From assembly GCA_011032825.1 (NCBI GenBank), contig JAADJZ010000005.1:935001-999000 (forward strand): a DNA stretch of 64,000 bases, in the 5' to 3' direction. Of this stretch, positions 1 to 9,640 are shown piece after piece. Source of the DNA: Massariosphaeria phaeospora (Eukaryota > Ascomycota > Dothideomycetes > Pleosporales). The position numbers and the translations under genes were made by a program. Within the stretch, counting starts at the first letter, position 1. Every line of letters starts with the position of its first letter. Below the pieces are notes generated by a model, which was given only the letters and a program-made list of their open reading frames with translations, ran no database searches and was not told where the DNA came from.

Positions 1-2502
1 GATTTCGGTGTTTCTGGCACACTGGAACCTGAGATAGCAAAGCGCTCGACTATCGTCGGCACCCCGTACTGGATGGCCCCGGAACTACAAAAAGAGTGGG
101 TTAAAGATGCAGATCCGAGCAGTCATGTGCAGCCCAAGGAGATCCTGTACGGGTCAGAAGTCGATATCTGGGCCTATGGCTGCACAGCATTTGAAATGGC
201 CACGGGTTGGCCACCCAATCACAGGACCCTGCAGTGGAATCTACCTGACGCCGACGTCCCTGAACTTGAAGGGCAATACTCGGAAGGCCTCAAGAGTTTT
301 GTCGCCTTCGTCCTACAACGCAACCCGCACGATCGGCCGACACCAGACGATATCCTCGAGCACCCCTACATTGCCAATTCCTACAGCACACACCCGACTG
401 TAGGGCTCATACAACTCATCGAGCGTTACTACAAGTGGGAACAGGGTGGCGGGGCCCGCGCTTCGTTATTCAATCCCTACGGAGCGCAAGCACCTGATCC
501 GCTCGCTCCGGAAGTCGAGGATGACGAGGATGAATGGACTTTCAGCACTACTCACGAGTTCGAGCACAGGATCTCTAGACAGTTCACAGATCCGTTTTTC
601 GAAGATGCGTCTTCCCAAGGCTTTACTGGAATGAGCGTCCCGCCTGCAGATGACGATCGATTCGCGAAGCTCCAGGCGAGCTTCAGGGAAGAAGCAATCA
701 ATCGAGGGAAAAAGAACCTCAATCGAATCTTCGACCCAGACTCAACGCCATACAAGTATGAAGGACTTGAGAATGGGCGGCCTCCGTCCGATTTAGTCCT
801 CCGTGACTTCAATCCTGGTGCACCGAATCGAGAAACTGTTATTGATCTCGACTTTGCAGCCCCCACAACGACAGAAGTGCCTAGCATTGATCTGGGAGAA
901 GTGCCCACGCTAAAGGCAAATCGTGTGAATAAGTTGCTCCGTGAGATGCAACTGGAAGACGAAGAAAATGAGGATTCATTCGATGAACACGACCTTACGA
1001 AACGCGCAACGCGGGATTGGACGTTCCCTTCAGGGAATGACGACGCGAAGCGCGCAACCCGAGATTGGAAGTTCCCCTCGATGGATGACGAGCCGAAACG
1101 AGCCACGCGAGACTGGAAGTTTCCCTCGATGAATGATCAACCGGATCGACGAACGGTGGATTGGAAATTCCCTGCGATGGCCGAGAAATCGAACAGGCGC
1201 ACAGTTGAGTGGACTTTTGACGCAGCAATGGCTGAAGCCAAATATGAGCCACTCCCGAAAGGTCCAAGGTTGTCTCGTCGCCGTGATACCCAAGAGATAT
1301 CCCTGGATTTGGATGATGCTATACCTGAGGTTAACCGCCAGACTCGCGACTTTGTCTTCCCTCCACGGGATCACGATACGGTTCAAGGGGGCGGCCCTTC
1401 TAGCCAGGGCTTCAATTTCTCTTCTTCCCCAACTCTCGAGTCCGATTTCCAGCCGACATTGAGACATGCTGCTACAGAACCCCTTGAATCATTTGAGGAG
1501 GAAGACTATCCTCGCATTCATTCTGCACCAAGCTCGCCACTCCGCACATCCATGATAGATCTGGATATGGCCATGGTTGATGACTACCGCCCGTCCTCGT
1601 CGCACTCGGCCTCAACGTCCATATACACAGTCAGCACAGAGCAGACCACTGGCAATCCTTTCGATCTCGAAGACCAAGTGAACCTTTCGCAGACCAACAA
1701 TCGCGCCTCGTATCACATGAAATCGCAATCAGAACCGAACCAGGCCATTCCCGGTCTGCTAACACCACAAACCTACGATGAAGAAGGCTATCCTACGAAC
1801 CAGGACCCGCATCATCCAAGCATGCACGCGCGCGGCGTGTCATCAGTTTCCCAAATGCAAGCTCAAGCGCGGCCTCCGCAGAACCACATGGTCGCCGGCT
1901 ACCATCGTAGCAACCAACGCTCACAACAGATCGCCTGGGACGGCTGGAACCACTCCGCCACATACGGCATCAGCAGCGACGACGGCACGCCCACGAGCAT
2001 CTCCACCGACGTATCCATCGACGACGAAGACATCGACGAGCTCTGGGACGCCTTCGAAAAAACCACGCTCTACTCGCAATACCGCCAACAACCCAACTCC
2101 TCGCGCGCCCGCCGCACCGACTCCCGAGACGACGAGCCGCGCTCCGACGCCGAAGACACCGTCCACGCCGACCCCTCGTCCTACATGGCCCTCCAGCCCC
2201 GCACCGGCTGCGTCTCCGTCGGCCCGAACGGCAAACCACTCGTTGACTTCCCCGTCCCGCGCGGGCCCGACCCAGAAGCCCTGCTCGGCACCAACGCCGA
2301 CCCCGTGGCGCTGCAACACGCGCTGTTAAAGAGTGCGTTGGAGATGCGCGACGGGCTGCGCACGAGCCGCGATCTTCTCAAGGCGATGCGGCTGGAGGAT
2401 GTGAAGCCCATGGGCGGAGGAGGGCTCGAAGGCTTCAGCGAGGATGATAGCGAGATCGATCAGGGGACTGTGCGGGTGGCGAGGAAGGGCGGGTACGAGT
2501 GA
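1..2502 (+). CDS. Ste20/GCK-like Ser/Thr protein kinase, 3' part (5' end outside window)
   Basis: The reading frame is open from base 1, so the N-lobe and start codon lie upstream of the window. The visible 833 residues begin at the DFG motif (residues 1-3), followed by the activation segment and GTPYWMAPE (20-28) and the VDIWAYGC segment of the C-lobe; the kinase domain ends near residue 120. The GTPYWMAPE form is typical of STE20/germinal-centre kinases. The remaining 700 residues are acidic, Ser-rich and probably disordered, and carry six copies of a [KR]RxT-x-[DE][WF]xFP motif (bases about 998-1370). A short conserved-looking block sits at the C-terminus. Likely role: phosphorylation in polarity or septation signalling, by analogy with Nak1/Sid1/Kic1; the exact subfamily is not settled. 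It is convergent with RRN3. Confidence 0.85.
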   Translation, partial: DFGVSGTLEPEIAKRSTIVGTPYWMAPELQKEWVKDADPSSHVQPKEILYGSEVDIWAYGCTAFEMATGWPPNHRTLQWNLPDADVPELEGQYSEGLKSFVAFVLQRNPHDRPTPDDILEHPYIANSYSTHPTVGLIQLIERYYKWEQGGGARASLFNPYGAQAPDPLAPEVEDDEDEWTFSTTHEFEHRISRQFTDPFFEDASSQGFTGMSVPPADDDRFAKLQASFREEAINRGKKNLNRIFDPDSTPYKYEGLENGRPPSDLVLRDFNPGAPNRETVIDLDFAAPTTTEVPSIDLGEVPTLKANRVNKLLREMQLEDEENEDSFDEHDLTKRATRDWTFPSGNDDAKRATRDWKFPSMDDEPKRATRDWKFPSMNDQPDRRTVDWKFPAMAEKSNRRTVEWTFDAAMAEAKYEPLPKGPRLSRRRDTQEISLDLDDAIPEVNRQTRDFVFPPRDHDTVQGGGPSSQGFNFSSSPTLESDFQPTLRHAATEPLESFEEEDYPRIHSAPSSPLRTSMIDLDMAMVDDYRPSSSHSASTSIYTVSTEQTTGNPFDLEDQVNLSQTNNRASYHMKSQSEPNQAIPGLLTPQTYDEEGYPTNQDPHHPSMHARGVSSVSQMQAQARPPQNHMVAGYHRSNQRSQQIAWDGWNHSATYGISSDDGTPTSISTDVSIDDEDIDELWDAFEKTTLYSQYRQQPNSSRARRTDSRDDEPRSDAEDTVHADPSSYMALQPRTGCVSVGPNGKPLVDFPVPRGPDPEALLGTNADPVALQHALLKSALEMRDGLRTSRDLLKAMRLEDVKPMGGGGLEGFSEDDSEIDQGTVRVARKGGYE

Positions 2503-3146
2503 ATGGCTGTTGCGAGTGCGCGATGGATAGGATTCAGCCGTTGCTCGATGATGCATGGGTGGTGGCGTCTTATATGTTTTATACCAAAATCGGTTATGGA
2601 GTTAACAGGCTGGCCGTCTGGGGATGCATGGGCGGCATGCCCAAGGTGTTCGGTACGGTATAGGCGTCGTGTCAGGCTAAGCATAACCGCTAGGTTCGCC
2701 AGTTTTCTCCATCGGATGGGTTTCTCAGTTGTGGAATGTTCTGTTTTGTGCTCGCTGGAAAGTACGTCATGGGGACGGCACCGAGCACGAAACTCGAGTT
2801 ATATATTTGTCATCAGCATCAATCAGCATCACCAGTCCACCTCTCCTCAGAGCAGTTCTACGAGACATGCATGATATAGAACATTGTATAAACCTTTTTA
2901 TGCTATACCAGGTCCTATTTCCCAAGCATGCTTGCATAGCTATATCCTAACTGTCTGTAATCTCAGATCATCATGCAAGTAGTAAGTGCCAGGATCCCCC
3001 ATCCCAAATCTGATATACTCCCCCTCTCTGGACCCGCTGTGATGCTATTAACGCTGTGCATAATGCATCGCTGACTTTTCCCCACGCTAGCGCCAATGCC
3101 TCCCAAATGCAAAGGTATCGTCATAACACTGTTTCCCAGTTCCTGC
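2503..3146. other. Convergent intergenic region
   Basis: 3' flanks of the kinase gene and of RRN3, which run towards each other. I see no convincing gene; short open frames here have no recognisable protein features. Confidence 0.6.
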
Positions 3147-5153
3147 TTACGGGCTCGGCTCACTGGCCGTCTCGTGATCGAGTTCCTCGTCGCTCTGCTC
3201 ATCGGCATCCCTCTCGGACTCGGTGTCTCCATCCTCCATGTCTTCCTCGTCCTCTTCTTCGTTGTCCTCCTCTTCCTCGACCCGTTCGATCGGCATCCCA
3301 GGAATTGGTTTCCATTGCACATAGTCTTGCGCCAACCATCGCTTACTCCTCGGCAGAACATACGGATCGAAAGGAAAGAACGCGTCGAGGAGGAAGCTGT
3401 CCTCACCCTTCTTCATTGTTAGTGCCGTTTCCCTGGCACCGACGCCGTCCATATAACCGCTTGTCAGCGTTCGTGCAAGCCTGATGCGCTTGTTTGTCTC
3501 GATGAGGCCGAAGATGTAGAGGAAGCGGAGGTGGTGTGCCATACGGGCAAACTGTGCAACGATGGTTGGGGCACAGATTTTGAGAGGGTTGAGCTTGGAG
3601 AAGATGTTGCGGCGTAGGATTTCCTGGATTGAGTGGTGCCAGGTAAAGTCGCCTTCCTGATAGATTATGTCTTCGTCTGTGGGGGGGTTGCCATCCGGGG
3701 TGACAATGAGGTCGCGCCAGCGGAAGCAAAACGTGTACAGAAGAGCTTGGCTGATGGCGTAATAAGTGCCATAACGCCGGAGATCCGGGCCTTTGCATGT
3801 TGGCTCTTGTGCTGCACGGAGACTCTCGAGTTGGTGACAGAGGAGATCAAAGACATCGCGGACTACCTCTCCAGAAACATGGGCTCCGCGAGCAATAAAC
3901 GACGCGAGATAAGCAGCGGCTGCAACTCGCAGGATAAGTGGTCGGAGAGGATCGAATGCCAAATGTGAACAGCACCCCGCAAACCGGTTCATGAGATCTG
4001 GAGACGTCTGGCTGAAATGAAACAACAGGAATTGGGTATGTCGCGAGCGGTACGTCGGAAGGATAATGCTCGCAAATTGGGAAAGAAGGCTCTCGAAGGT
4101 CTGGTCGATATCGAAGAGGTCGCCTTTTGCGAAGATGGAGTCATAATGTGAGAAGAGTAGGTCCATGACAGCGTCCAATTTACCGACCGAGTCTCGCAGC
4201 TCTTTCAGGTGGCGCTCGTCTGAATCCATAATCTCTTCACTCGAGACTGACTCGTCGTCACTGTCATCTAATCCATCTTTAGCTGTGGCGTCGACTAAAC
4301 GATCCTCGATGTCGTCTTCCAGCTCTTCCATATCAACCTGAATCTGGACATCAATTTTTACCACTCGATCCACTATCGAAGACAAAACCTCGCCCTTGAG
4401 TTCTGGACAGTACCCAGAAACTCTTAAGATGTTGTTGATGTAGTGAACGTGTGCCGTAGTGGTGTCGGTCGGGAACGGAAAGCTCGACACGAGAATGGGA
4501 CACAGATAGGCGCTGGTCATCGGGCTCTGCTGGAGAAGAAACCTTAGGCATTCGTGTATCCGATGATCGAGCCGCGTGCGCTGAACGCTGGGGTCGTCTT
4601 GTTGTCGCATCTTCGGTGATGGCCTCTCCACAAACATGCCTACTAGCATCTTGAGCACCGCCGACGTGTATCCGGCGTGGACCGATAGTAGTGAACGTAA
4701 AAGATGTCGGTAGGTCCGCACAAATTGCTCGTTACGCGCAATCCAGCTGCAGTCGATGATCGCGTGCACCAAGCCGGAGCATTTCTGGTCGAGGAGGGGC
4801 ACATTGTTCATCAGGGCGATGAGGTATTTGTGGAGGAGGCTGCTGAGAGGCGCGTCTGCATCGGTGGGTTTTGCAGTTAAGAGGGTTCGTATCTGGTCGT
4901 AACCTCCGTTCTCGTCAATCGCGTGCTTCTCCAACGCGCGTCGTACCTCCTCTCCCACCAACTCCAGGCTCTTCTCCTCCATGTCGTCGACTACGCGAAC
5001 GTAAACGTCAGGGTTGAAAGTGACTCGACGTCGCTTGAGCTCGCTCGACGGTAATTTCTCGGTCTCGAAGGTGGTATCGGACTGCTTGCGTTTAAGGCTG
5101 CCGCTGGGTGCGATGGCGCCAGTTGCTCTTTCACTTGAAACGAGAGAGACCAT
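3147..5153 (-). CDS. RRN3: RNA polymerase I transcription initiation factor Rrn3
   Basis: A single uninterrupted frame of 668 residues, close to the usual length of fungal Rrn3. Rrn3 bridges RNA polymerase I to the core factor on the rDNA promoter and is the growth-regulated step of rRNA synthesis in the nucleolus. The helical-repeat body is recognisable (LLHKYLIALMNNVPLLD, IIDCSWIARNEQFVRTYRHL and the long conserved C-terminal half). A basic KRRRVTF stretch near residue 40 may be a nuclear localisation signal. The final 50 residues are almost all Glu/Asp (bases 3147-3290). An internal acidic segment lies near residues 275-310. The start at 5153 is the first ATG of the frame and precedes the conserved region by about 40 residues. 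Confidence 0.9.
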   Translation of the reverse strand: MVSLVSSERATGAIAPSGSLKRKQSDTTFETEKLPSSELKRRRVTFNPDVYVRVVDDMEEKSLELVGEEVRRALEKHAIDENGGYDQIRTLLTAKPTDADAPLSSLLHKYLIALMNNVPLLDQKCSGLVHAIIDCSWIARNEQFVRTYRHLLRSLLSVHAGYTSAVLKMLVGMFVERPSPKMRQQDDPSVQRTRLDHRIHECLRFLLQQSPMTSAYLCPILVSSFPFPTDTTTAHVHYINNILRVSGYCPELKGEVLSSIVDRVVKIDVQIQVDMEELEDDIEDRLVDATAKDGLDDSDDESVSSEEIMDSDERHLKELRDSVGKLDAVMDLLFSHYDSIFAKGDLFDIDQTFESLLSQFASIILPTYRSRHTQFLLFHFSQTSPDLMNRFAGCCSHLAFDPLRPLILRVAAAAYLASFIARGAHVSGEVVRDVFDLLCHQLESLRAAQEPTCKGPDLRRYGTYYAISQALLYTFCFRWRDLIVTPDGNPPTDEDIIYQEGDFTWHHSIQEILRRNIFSKLNPLKICAPTIVAQFARMAHHLRFLYIFGLIETNKRIRLARTLTSGYMDGVGARETALTMKKGEDSFLLDAFFPFDPYVLPRSKRWLAQDYVQWKPIPGMPIERVEEEEDNEEEDEEDMEDGDTESERDADEQSDEELDHETASEPSP

Positions 5154-5807
5154 GTTGGAGATCTGCCTAAGCGAGTGTGCGCGAAGGTTACATCTGGTGC
5201 TGCGGAAGGTGCAAATCGGGTGGGGAGGTGCAGCGGGTTGGGCGGTGGCAGCGGCGCAAGTGAAGAAGTGATGGCGGGCATCTGTGGGGGGACGTGAACA
5301 TAATTTTAGTGGAGCTTGGCACTACTCTTCGACGCTAAGGCCCTGTTGGGAGTAGCGCGGGAATCAGAGGGTAGACGAACAGAGAAAGTTTTCGCAAAGC
5401 TCAAACTTGCTGCGGAGAGCCTCACTCATTCGTTTTCAGCGTGAGCTGAGTGGATGTTTCGTTGTAGAGCCGCACTCTCAGAACCATGGTTCATCAAGAT
5501 GACTCTTAGGTAGTATAAGACCGCTTCTTTCATCCTCCGTTTGGCGGTATATGCTTTTGGCCAATCAACCAACGTCCTACTGGGAAAGTTGTGCTAGACG
5601 AGAAAGTTTTCTGCAGTTCAACGACAACTTGTCATCGTGGCATTGGTTGAGATCGGTTGGTACCCATATCGCTGAATCACATATGACCGGTGAGCTGCAA
5701 TCTTGGGTCTACTCCATACATTCAAAGTTTTCTGGTCTTCTGGCCCTCGTCTATATAAGACCTCTTCTGCTCAGCTACCACTCTCCTCCTCATCACTCTT
5801 TCCAAGC
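5154..5807. other. Divergent promoter region between RRN3 and a small orphan gene
   Basis: No gene seen. Two related stretches (a TATAAGA-type box with downstream CTTCT) occur at about 5514 and 5752, and the motif GAAAGTTTT occurs near 5384 and 5602 with a variant near 5723, so the promoter may contain a partial duplication. A CCAAT box lies near 5559. Confidence 0.4.
5752..5759 (+). promoter_or_regulatory. TATA box of the orphan gene at 5808
   Basis: TATATAAG about 50 bp upstream of the ATG at 5808, in a pyrimidine-rich context typical of fungal core promoters. Confidence 0.4.
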
Positions 5808-6242
5808 ATGGATTGTTCTCCGCCCTCCTCTCCGTCTGGACCTGAAGTCCTTTCCAAGGGCGTTGTTCGAGACCCGAGCCTAATCGAGCAGGCCAACAAT
5901 GGGACTCGAAAAGTCTCAGCTGCTCTGATAACTCCACCTTCGTCCCTGTCGACTTCAAGATCTGCATCCGCAGAACAAGAGGTAGAATCGAAGACAATTC
6001 TAGTTCCGGTCCTCCTGTATTCGGCAGAATCTTACCAGTTCCTGGGCTTCACAGCAGAGCGAGCCCATAATCTATTCAAAAGCTTCAACCCAGACGACGA
6101 TTCCCTCGACCTTGCAAAAATTTGGATCATGGAGAGCTCGGTCGATGCTTTGGGGGATTGGTATGGAACTATGAACGAGCTGGGATTCAATCCCACCATG
6201 CAAGCTGCCATCATGGATCCCGAACACGCATGGAGAAGCTGA
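5808..6242 (+). CDS. Small hypothetical protein, 144 residues
   Basis: The start at 5808 is chosen because it lies 50 bp downstream of a TATA box; the frame opens earlier at 5703, but that start would sit upstream of the TATA box. The N-terminal half is Ser/Pro-rich and low in complexity. Residues about 65-144 are compact and mixed in composition (ILVPVLLYSAESYQFLGF, then a Trp-containing acidic segment ending HAWRS), so a small folded domain is likely. I do not recognise the family. The TGA stop at 6240-6242 is followed immediately, in the same frame, by ATG and a 95-codon open frame with hexapeptide repeats, so the true C-terminus could be longer in other strains. Confidence 0.5.
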   Translation: MDCSPPSSPSGPEVLSKGVVRDPSLIEQANNGTRKVSAALITPPSSLSTSRSASAEQEVESKTILVPVLLYSAESYQFLGFTAERAHNLFKSFNPDDDSLDLAKIWIMESSVDALGDWYGTMNELGFNPTMQAAIMDPEHAWRS

Positions 6243-6530
6243 ATGGCTAACCACCAAGGGTTCATCAGGGGTAGTCTCATTCAAGGTGGTGTTTTTGTTC
6301 ATGTTGACATTTTCATTTGGGGGATACTTTCATCTGGGGAAATCCTCTTTAAGGGAGATGTTCTCATCAAGGGAAATGTTCTCATCAAGGGAAATGTTCT
6401 CATTAAGGAAATGTTTTCATCACGGGAATTGTTCTCATCAAGTGGAATTTCTTTTAGTGTGATTAGGAGGATAGATTGCTTGGACTGGCCTCATCCAATA
6501 TTGTCACAGCTAGGCAGTGATAATATCTAG
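6243..6530 (+). CDS. In-frame ORF after the TGA, with KGNVLI hexapeptide repeats (doubtful)
   Basis: 95 codons begin directly after the stop of the preceding gene and in the same frame. The product contains repeated six-residue units (KGDVLI, KGNVLI, KGNVLI) encoded by an 18 bp tandem array, preceded by more diverged units. Alternating hydrophobic residues and Gly recall a left-handed beta-helix. It could be a 3' extension cut off by a nonsense change (CGA to TGA), a readthrough extension, or non-coding minisatellite. Low confidence as an expressed protein. Confidence 0.2.
   Translation: MANHQGFIRGSLIQGGVFVHVDIFIWGILSSGEILFKGDVLIKGNVLIKGNVLIKEMFSSRELFSSSGISFSVIRRIDCLDWPHPILSQLGSDNI
6296..6450 (+). 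repeat. 18 bp minisatellite
   Basis: Three nearly perfect units start at 6351, 6369 and 6387 with consensus AAGGGAAATGTTCTCATC; diverged copies continue to about 6450 and probably back to about 6296. The unit length is a multiple of three and keeps one frame open. Confidence 0.75.
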
Positions 6531-7205
6531 CATAGACAAATCAATTCTTGTTTGCTTAGTTCCTGCTATTGTAGTTGCATTAGAATTATGGGTGATATAG
6601 AAGACTCTGATTAATGTATGTAATTATATAGCTGGTGAATAACGGGCTGCAGCAAAGGTGCGGCAAGGCGGTCGGGAATTCGACGGGTCAAAGTAAAGCG
6701 CGGCACCCCTGTGCATAATTCATGTCCGCTACCACGCGCACCTTAACTACACCTCCATCCCTTTAGAAGTTTTTACAGTACATTACCTAGTATACTAGAT
6801 ACAGCAAGGCTTTGTAAAGATAAAAGTAGTCTATCTAGCTATTGCTAGAATTTTTTATACTGTCAAGAGCATTGCCTAAAGCTATCTTATATCGGACACG
6901 AATTCATGCACGGGCGTGGCGGCCGTTAGGGGCACGTCTCGTTTGGGCTGTCCTTCAGCAGGCAAGTTGCTTCAAATTGCTTTTACATATGGCAATTCAT
7001 CGCTCTCGTCAACTACGACTGACACTTCATATTCTCTGCACGGATCCGGCTTTAGCATCGACTCAGTCACGACGCTGTTGCTACTTGCCGGACATCCAGG
7101 TGCCGTATGGAAGCTATATGGGACGGTATCTTCTCGTTTACCATTTCCAAGTGACACAGATATGCACCGGTGCGATGCAGAAGCGCTGTACTGTCTTAGC
7201 CGCGC
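6531..7205. other. Intergenic region with MITE A1
   Basis: Between the hexapeptide ORF and the 3' end of the cyclophilin gene. Apart from the MITE at 6700-6922, nothing further is recognised. Confidence 0.5.
6700..6922 (+). mobile_element. MITE family A, copy 1
   Basis: Inverted ends of about 19 bp (GTGCATAATTCATGTCCG at 6711-6728 against the reverse complement at 6893-6911), with weaker matching outwards to about 6700 and 6922. The interior carries the family signature GCTTTGTAAAGATA and ATTGCTAGAATT followed by TACTGTCAAGAG. There is no coding capacity. Four further copies occur at 32.5, 41.8, 44.5 and 51.2 kb. Confidence 0.75.
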
Positions 7206-8201
7206 TCACATCTCACCGCATTGGGCGATGACGATATCCTGGGCCGGCTTTCCGTCTGGGTTTAGAAGCGTCCGTGTATTCTCAATCTTGGTGACAACGT
7301 CCATGCCATCGACAACCTTTCCGAAAACGACGTGTTTGTCGTTGAGATGCGGTGTTCCGTGTTTGGCAGTGACGATGAAGAATTGGCAACCATTGGTGTG
7401 TGCACCGCTATTCTGTCGATCTTTTAGTGATAACTCAGAGTTATGCATATGTCTACGTGATAATAGATATGCGGCGATGGCTTTCGCTAGCATCCTAGGA
7501 GTACGCTTGACTTACCGCCATGGAAAGAATGCCAGGCTGGTCATGCTTGAGGGCGAAGTTCTCATCTGCGAACTTCTCCGTGCCGTAGATGGTCCTTGAG
7601 CCGGTTCCGTTGCCGTTGATGAAGTCTCCGCCTTGAAGCATGAAGCCTTTGATCTAGGAGTAAGTTAGCAACCTGACGGTGTTGAGACTGCAGACTTGGT
7701 GCTTTGTTTGCTCTAAAGAAGTCTAAGTGCTCCGGGAGATAGCTGTGACTCTTCGGGGAACTCTAACTTGGAAAGTGCAAGTGGCTAAGTAGTCCAAGCT
7801 GTCTTGATGCATGGGATATATCGATCTTGAGCAGGACTTACCACACGATGGAACTTGCATCCTTTGTAGCCCTGTGGCTGGCCTCGATTGTTCTTAGTCT
7901 CGCCAGTACAGAATTGACGGAAGTTCTCTGCTGTTTTGGGGACGACGTCTTTGAACAGCTCCATCTTGATTCTTCCTAGCTTCTCTCCTACACGACCCGT
8001 TAGCTTGCCGTCTCAGCCGCTACAGCATTCGTCTCATTGCAGAGGGCAAAGGTCGGATTCAGACGCACACGTCCGTGGGTGCAGATAACACACGTGCCGA
8101 GAAATATATTGATTAGGAATCCGAGAAATGCTGCATGGGGGCGTACCTCCTAATGTGATATCGAAGAAGACGATTGGATTCGGCTCCGTGGTCTCTGCCA
8201 T
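7206..8201 (-). CDS. Peptidyl-prolyl cis-trans isomerase, cyclophilin H (PPIH/Cyp3) type
   Basis: Four exons give 181 residues: 8201-8147, 7987-7842, 7653-7516 and 7412-7206; the three introns (159, 188, 103 bp) all have GT-AG ends and restore one frame. The product is a single cyclophilin domain from FFDITLGG to the C-terminus. Seen directly: the catalytic Arg region [23 protein letters not shown] and [14 protein letters not shown]. The extra loop residues ([15 protein letters not shown]) match the PPIH/Cyp3 class rather than cytosolic CypA. In other eukaryotes PPIH binds the U4/U6 snRNP proteins Prp3/Prp4; that role here is inferred. No signal peptide is present, consistent with nucleus or cytosol. 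Confidence 0.9.
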
Positions 8202-9640
8202 GGCTGGGGCTATGCAGAATGCGACAGGTCGGGGTTGTCGATGACTTCCCTATCTTGGTGACGTTAGTAGAGCTTCTGCGGATCGGACCTCGGGAGTGAC
8301 TGTTCAACTGACACAGTGAAGCAGCGCAGAGGGATCCTTACTGGATTGAAGATTGTGTAGAAGAAAGCCTGGAAGCACGACGTTGCCAGGTGATGCACGA
8401 TGGCGCAGCGAAGTTTCGACGTGATAACAAGCTAGTCGACAGGCGGCAGGGTAGCCCTAGGAAAAGCTCGGGAGGTAAAGCGGGGATGCAGCGGTTTGCA
8501 GAAGGTTGACTGCAATGTGGTGCATGGGCGCCAAACGACGTGCTTGGCGCTGCCCATTTTATTCTGTACGCTTTGGCGTTTGGCGCGAGGTGGGGAACCT
8601 TGAAGCTGCTGGTGAGCAGTGGCAGGGTAAAAGGAGACGGAAAGTGGTGTGCACGAGGAAGATTGCTGTGCGTGGACACTTGGTAGCTGGCTGACTGCAG
8701 CGGTTGTCACTTGTCAGTGTGTGTCGCAATCAAGCCGCCCGCCCGCGATGTGGGCGGGCTGCGTGTCACGGCGCTGCCGGACCGCTCGGTTTGAAGCTGC
8801 ACACTTGAGACAGGAGGTTGCCGCCCGGCAGCCTGCAAGCAACAGCAATTCATTGCAGCTGCTGCAGCATCGCAGACCGTCTTGACGACAACGGGAATAC
8901 ACAGTAGGTACTCCGTACATATTGGATGCTGGCGCCCCCCAGCCGTAGAAGACGCTCCGCGGCGGATTGGCTTCCTTGGCAGCGAGGTCCGTCTTTGTCT
9001 CCACTTCCAGCCTCGGACTGCGCTCCATTATTTGGAAACACCAGTATCGGCGAACAAAAGCGCGAGTCTCGTCGTCACCACCTCGGGCGCAGCTTGCGCA
9101 GGCCCATGGCTGAATAATAGCGCTATTGCACCACCCCCAGTGTCTCTGCTATTGTTGCCACCACCCCCCCAAACTCATCTGCGCTAGACTCGTGGCTTCC
9201 CTGGCTTCCCGCCACGCTCGTCGCTCCTCGCTCGTCGCCCGTCGCCCGTCGCTCGTCGCTGGCTCGCCGTCTTTGCCCTCACCACCGGCTGCCACAGCAT
9301 CCGACCTGACCGCCCAAGGACTTCGCCCGCCGCCTGCATCCGCTGGCCTGCACCGCTGCATACAAGACCCGTATCGAGCGCTTTATTTTGTGCGACTGCT
9401 TGCCGTCGTGCCTTGCAATCTCGACCCGCCTTGTTCAGCCCGTCGCCCTGGTATCGAACAAAGCCCCCGTTCCCGCATCCGGCGACCGCCCGCTCACCAC
9501 CCCTTCCGTCGACCCCTCGAAGTAGTGCTCTGCACTGCGAATAGTCGCGACAGCTGCGACACGCCAGACCCGTTGCTAAGTCGGTCTTGCTCACACGTCT
9601 TTGTTGCGGGCGTGCACTCCGTAGAACGCTGTGAGCCATC
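8202..9640. other. Long divergent intergenic region
   Basis: Promoters and leaders of the cyclophilin and RING-H2 genes. It contains a perfect 8 bp GC-rich inverted repeat with a 7 bp loop (GCCCGCCC / GGGCGGGC, about 8738-8760), the 11 bp motif GTACTCCGTAC at 8908-8918, and CGTCGC-type short direct repeats at about 9216-9263. No gene is supported; open frames here look like GC-rich noise. Confidence 0.5.

Noticed and set aside
6916..7599. 227-codon plus-strand frame opposite the cyclophilin gene
   Set aside because: It is antisense to clear cyclophilin exons and introns, with no protein motif.
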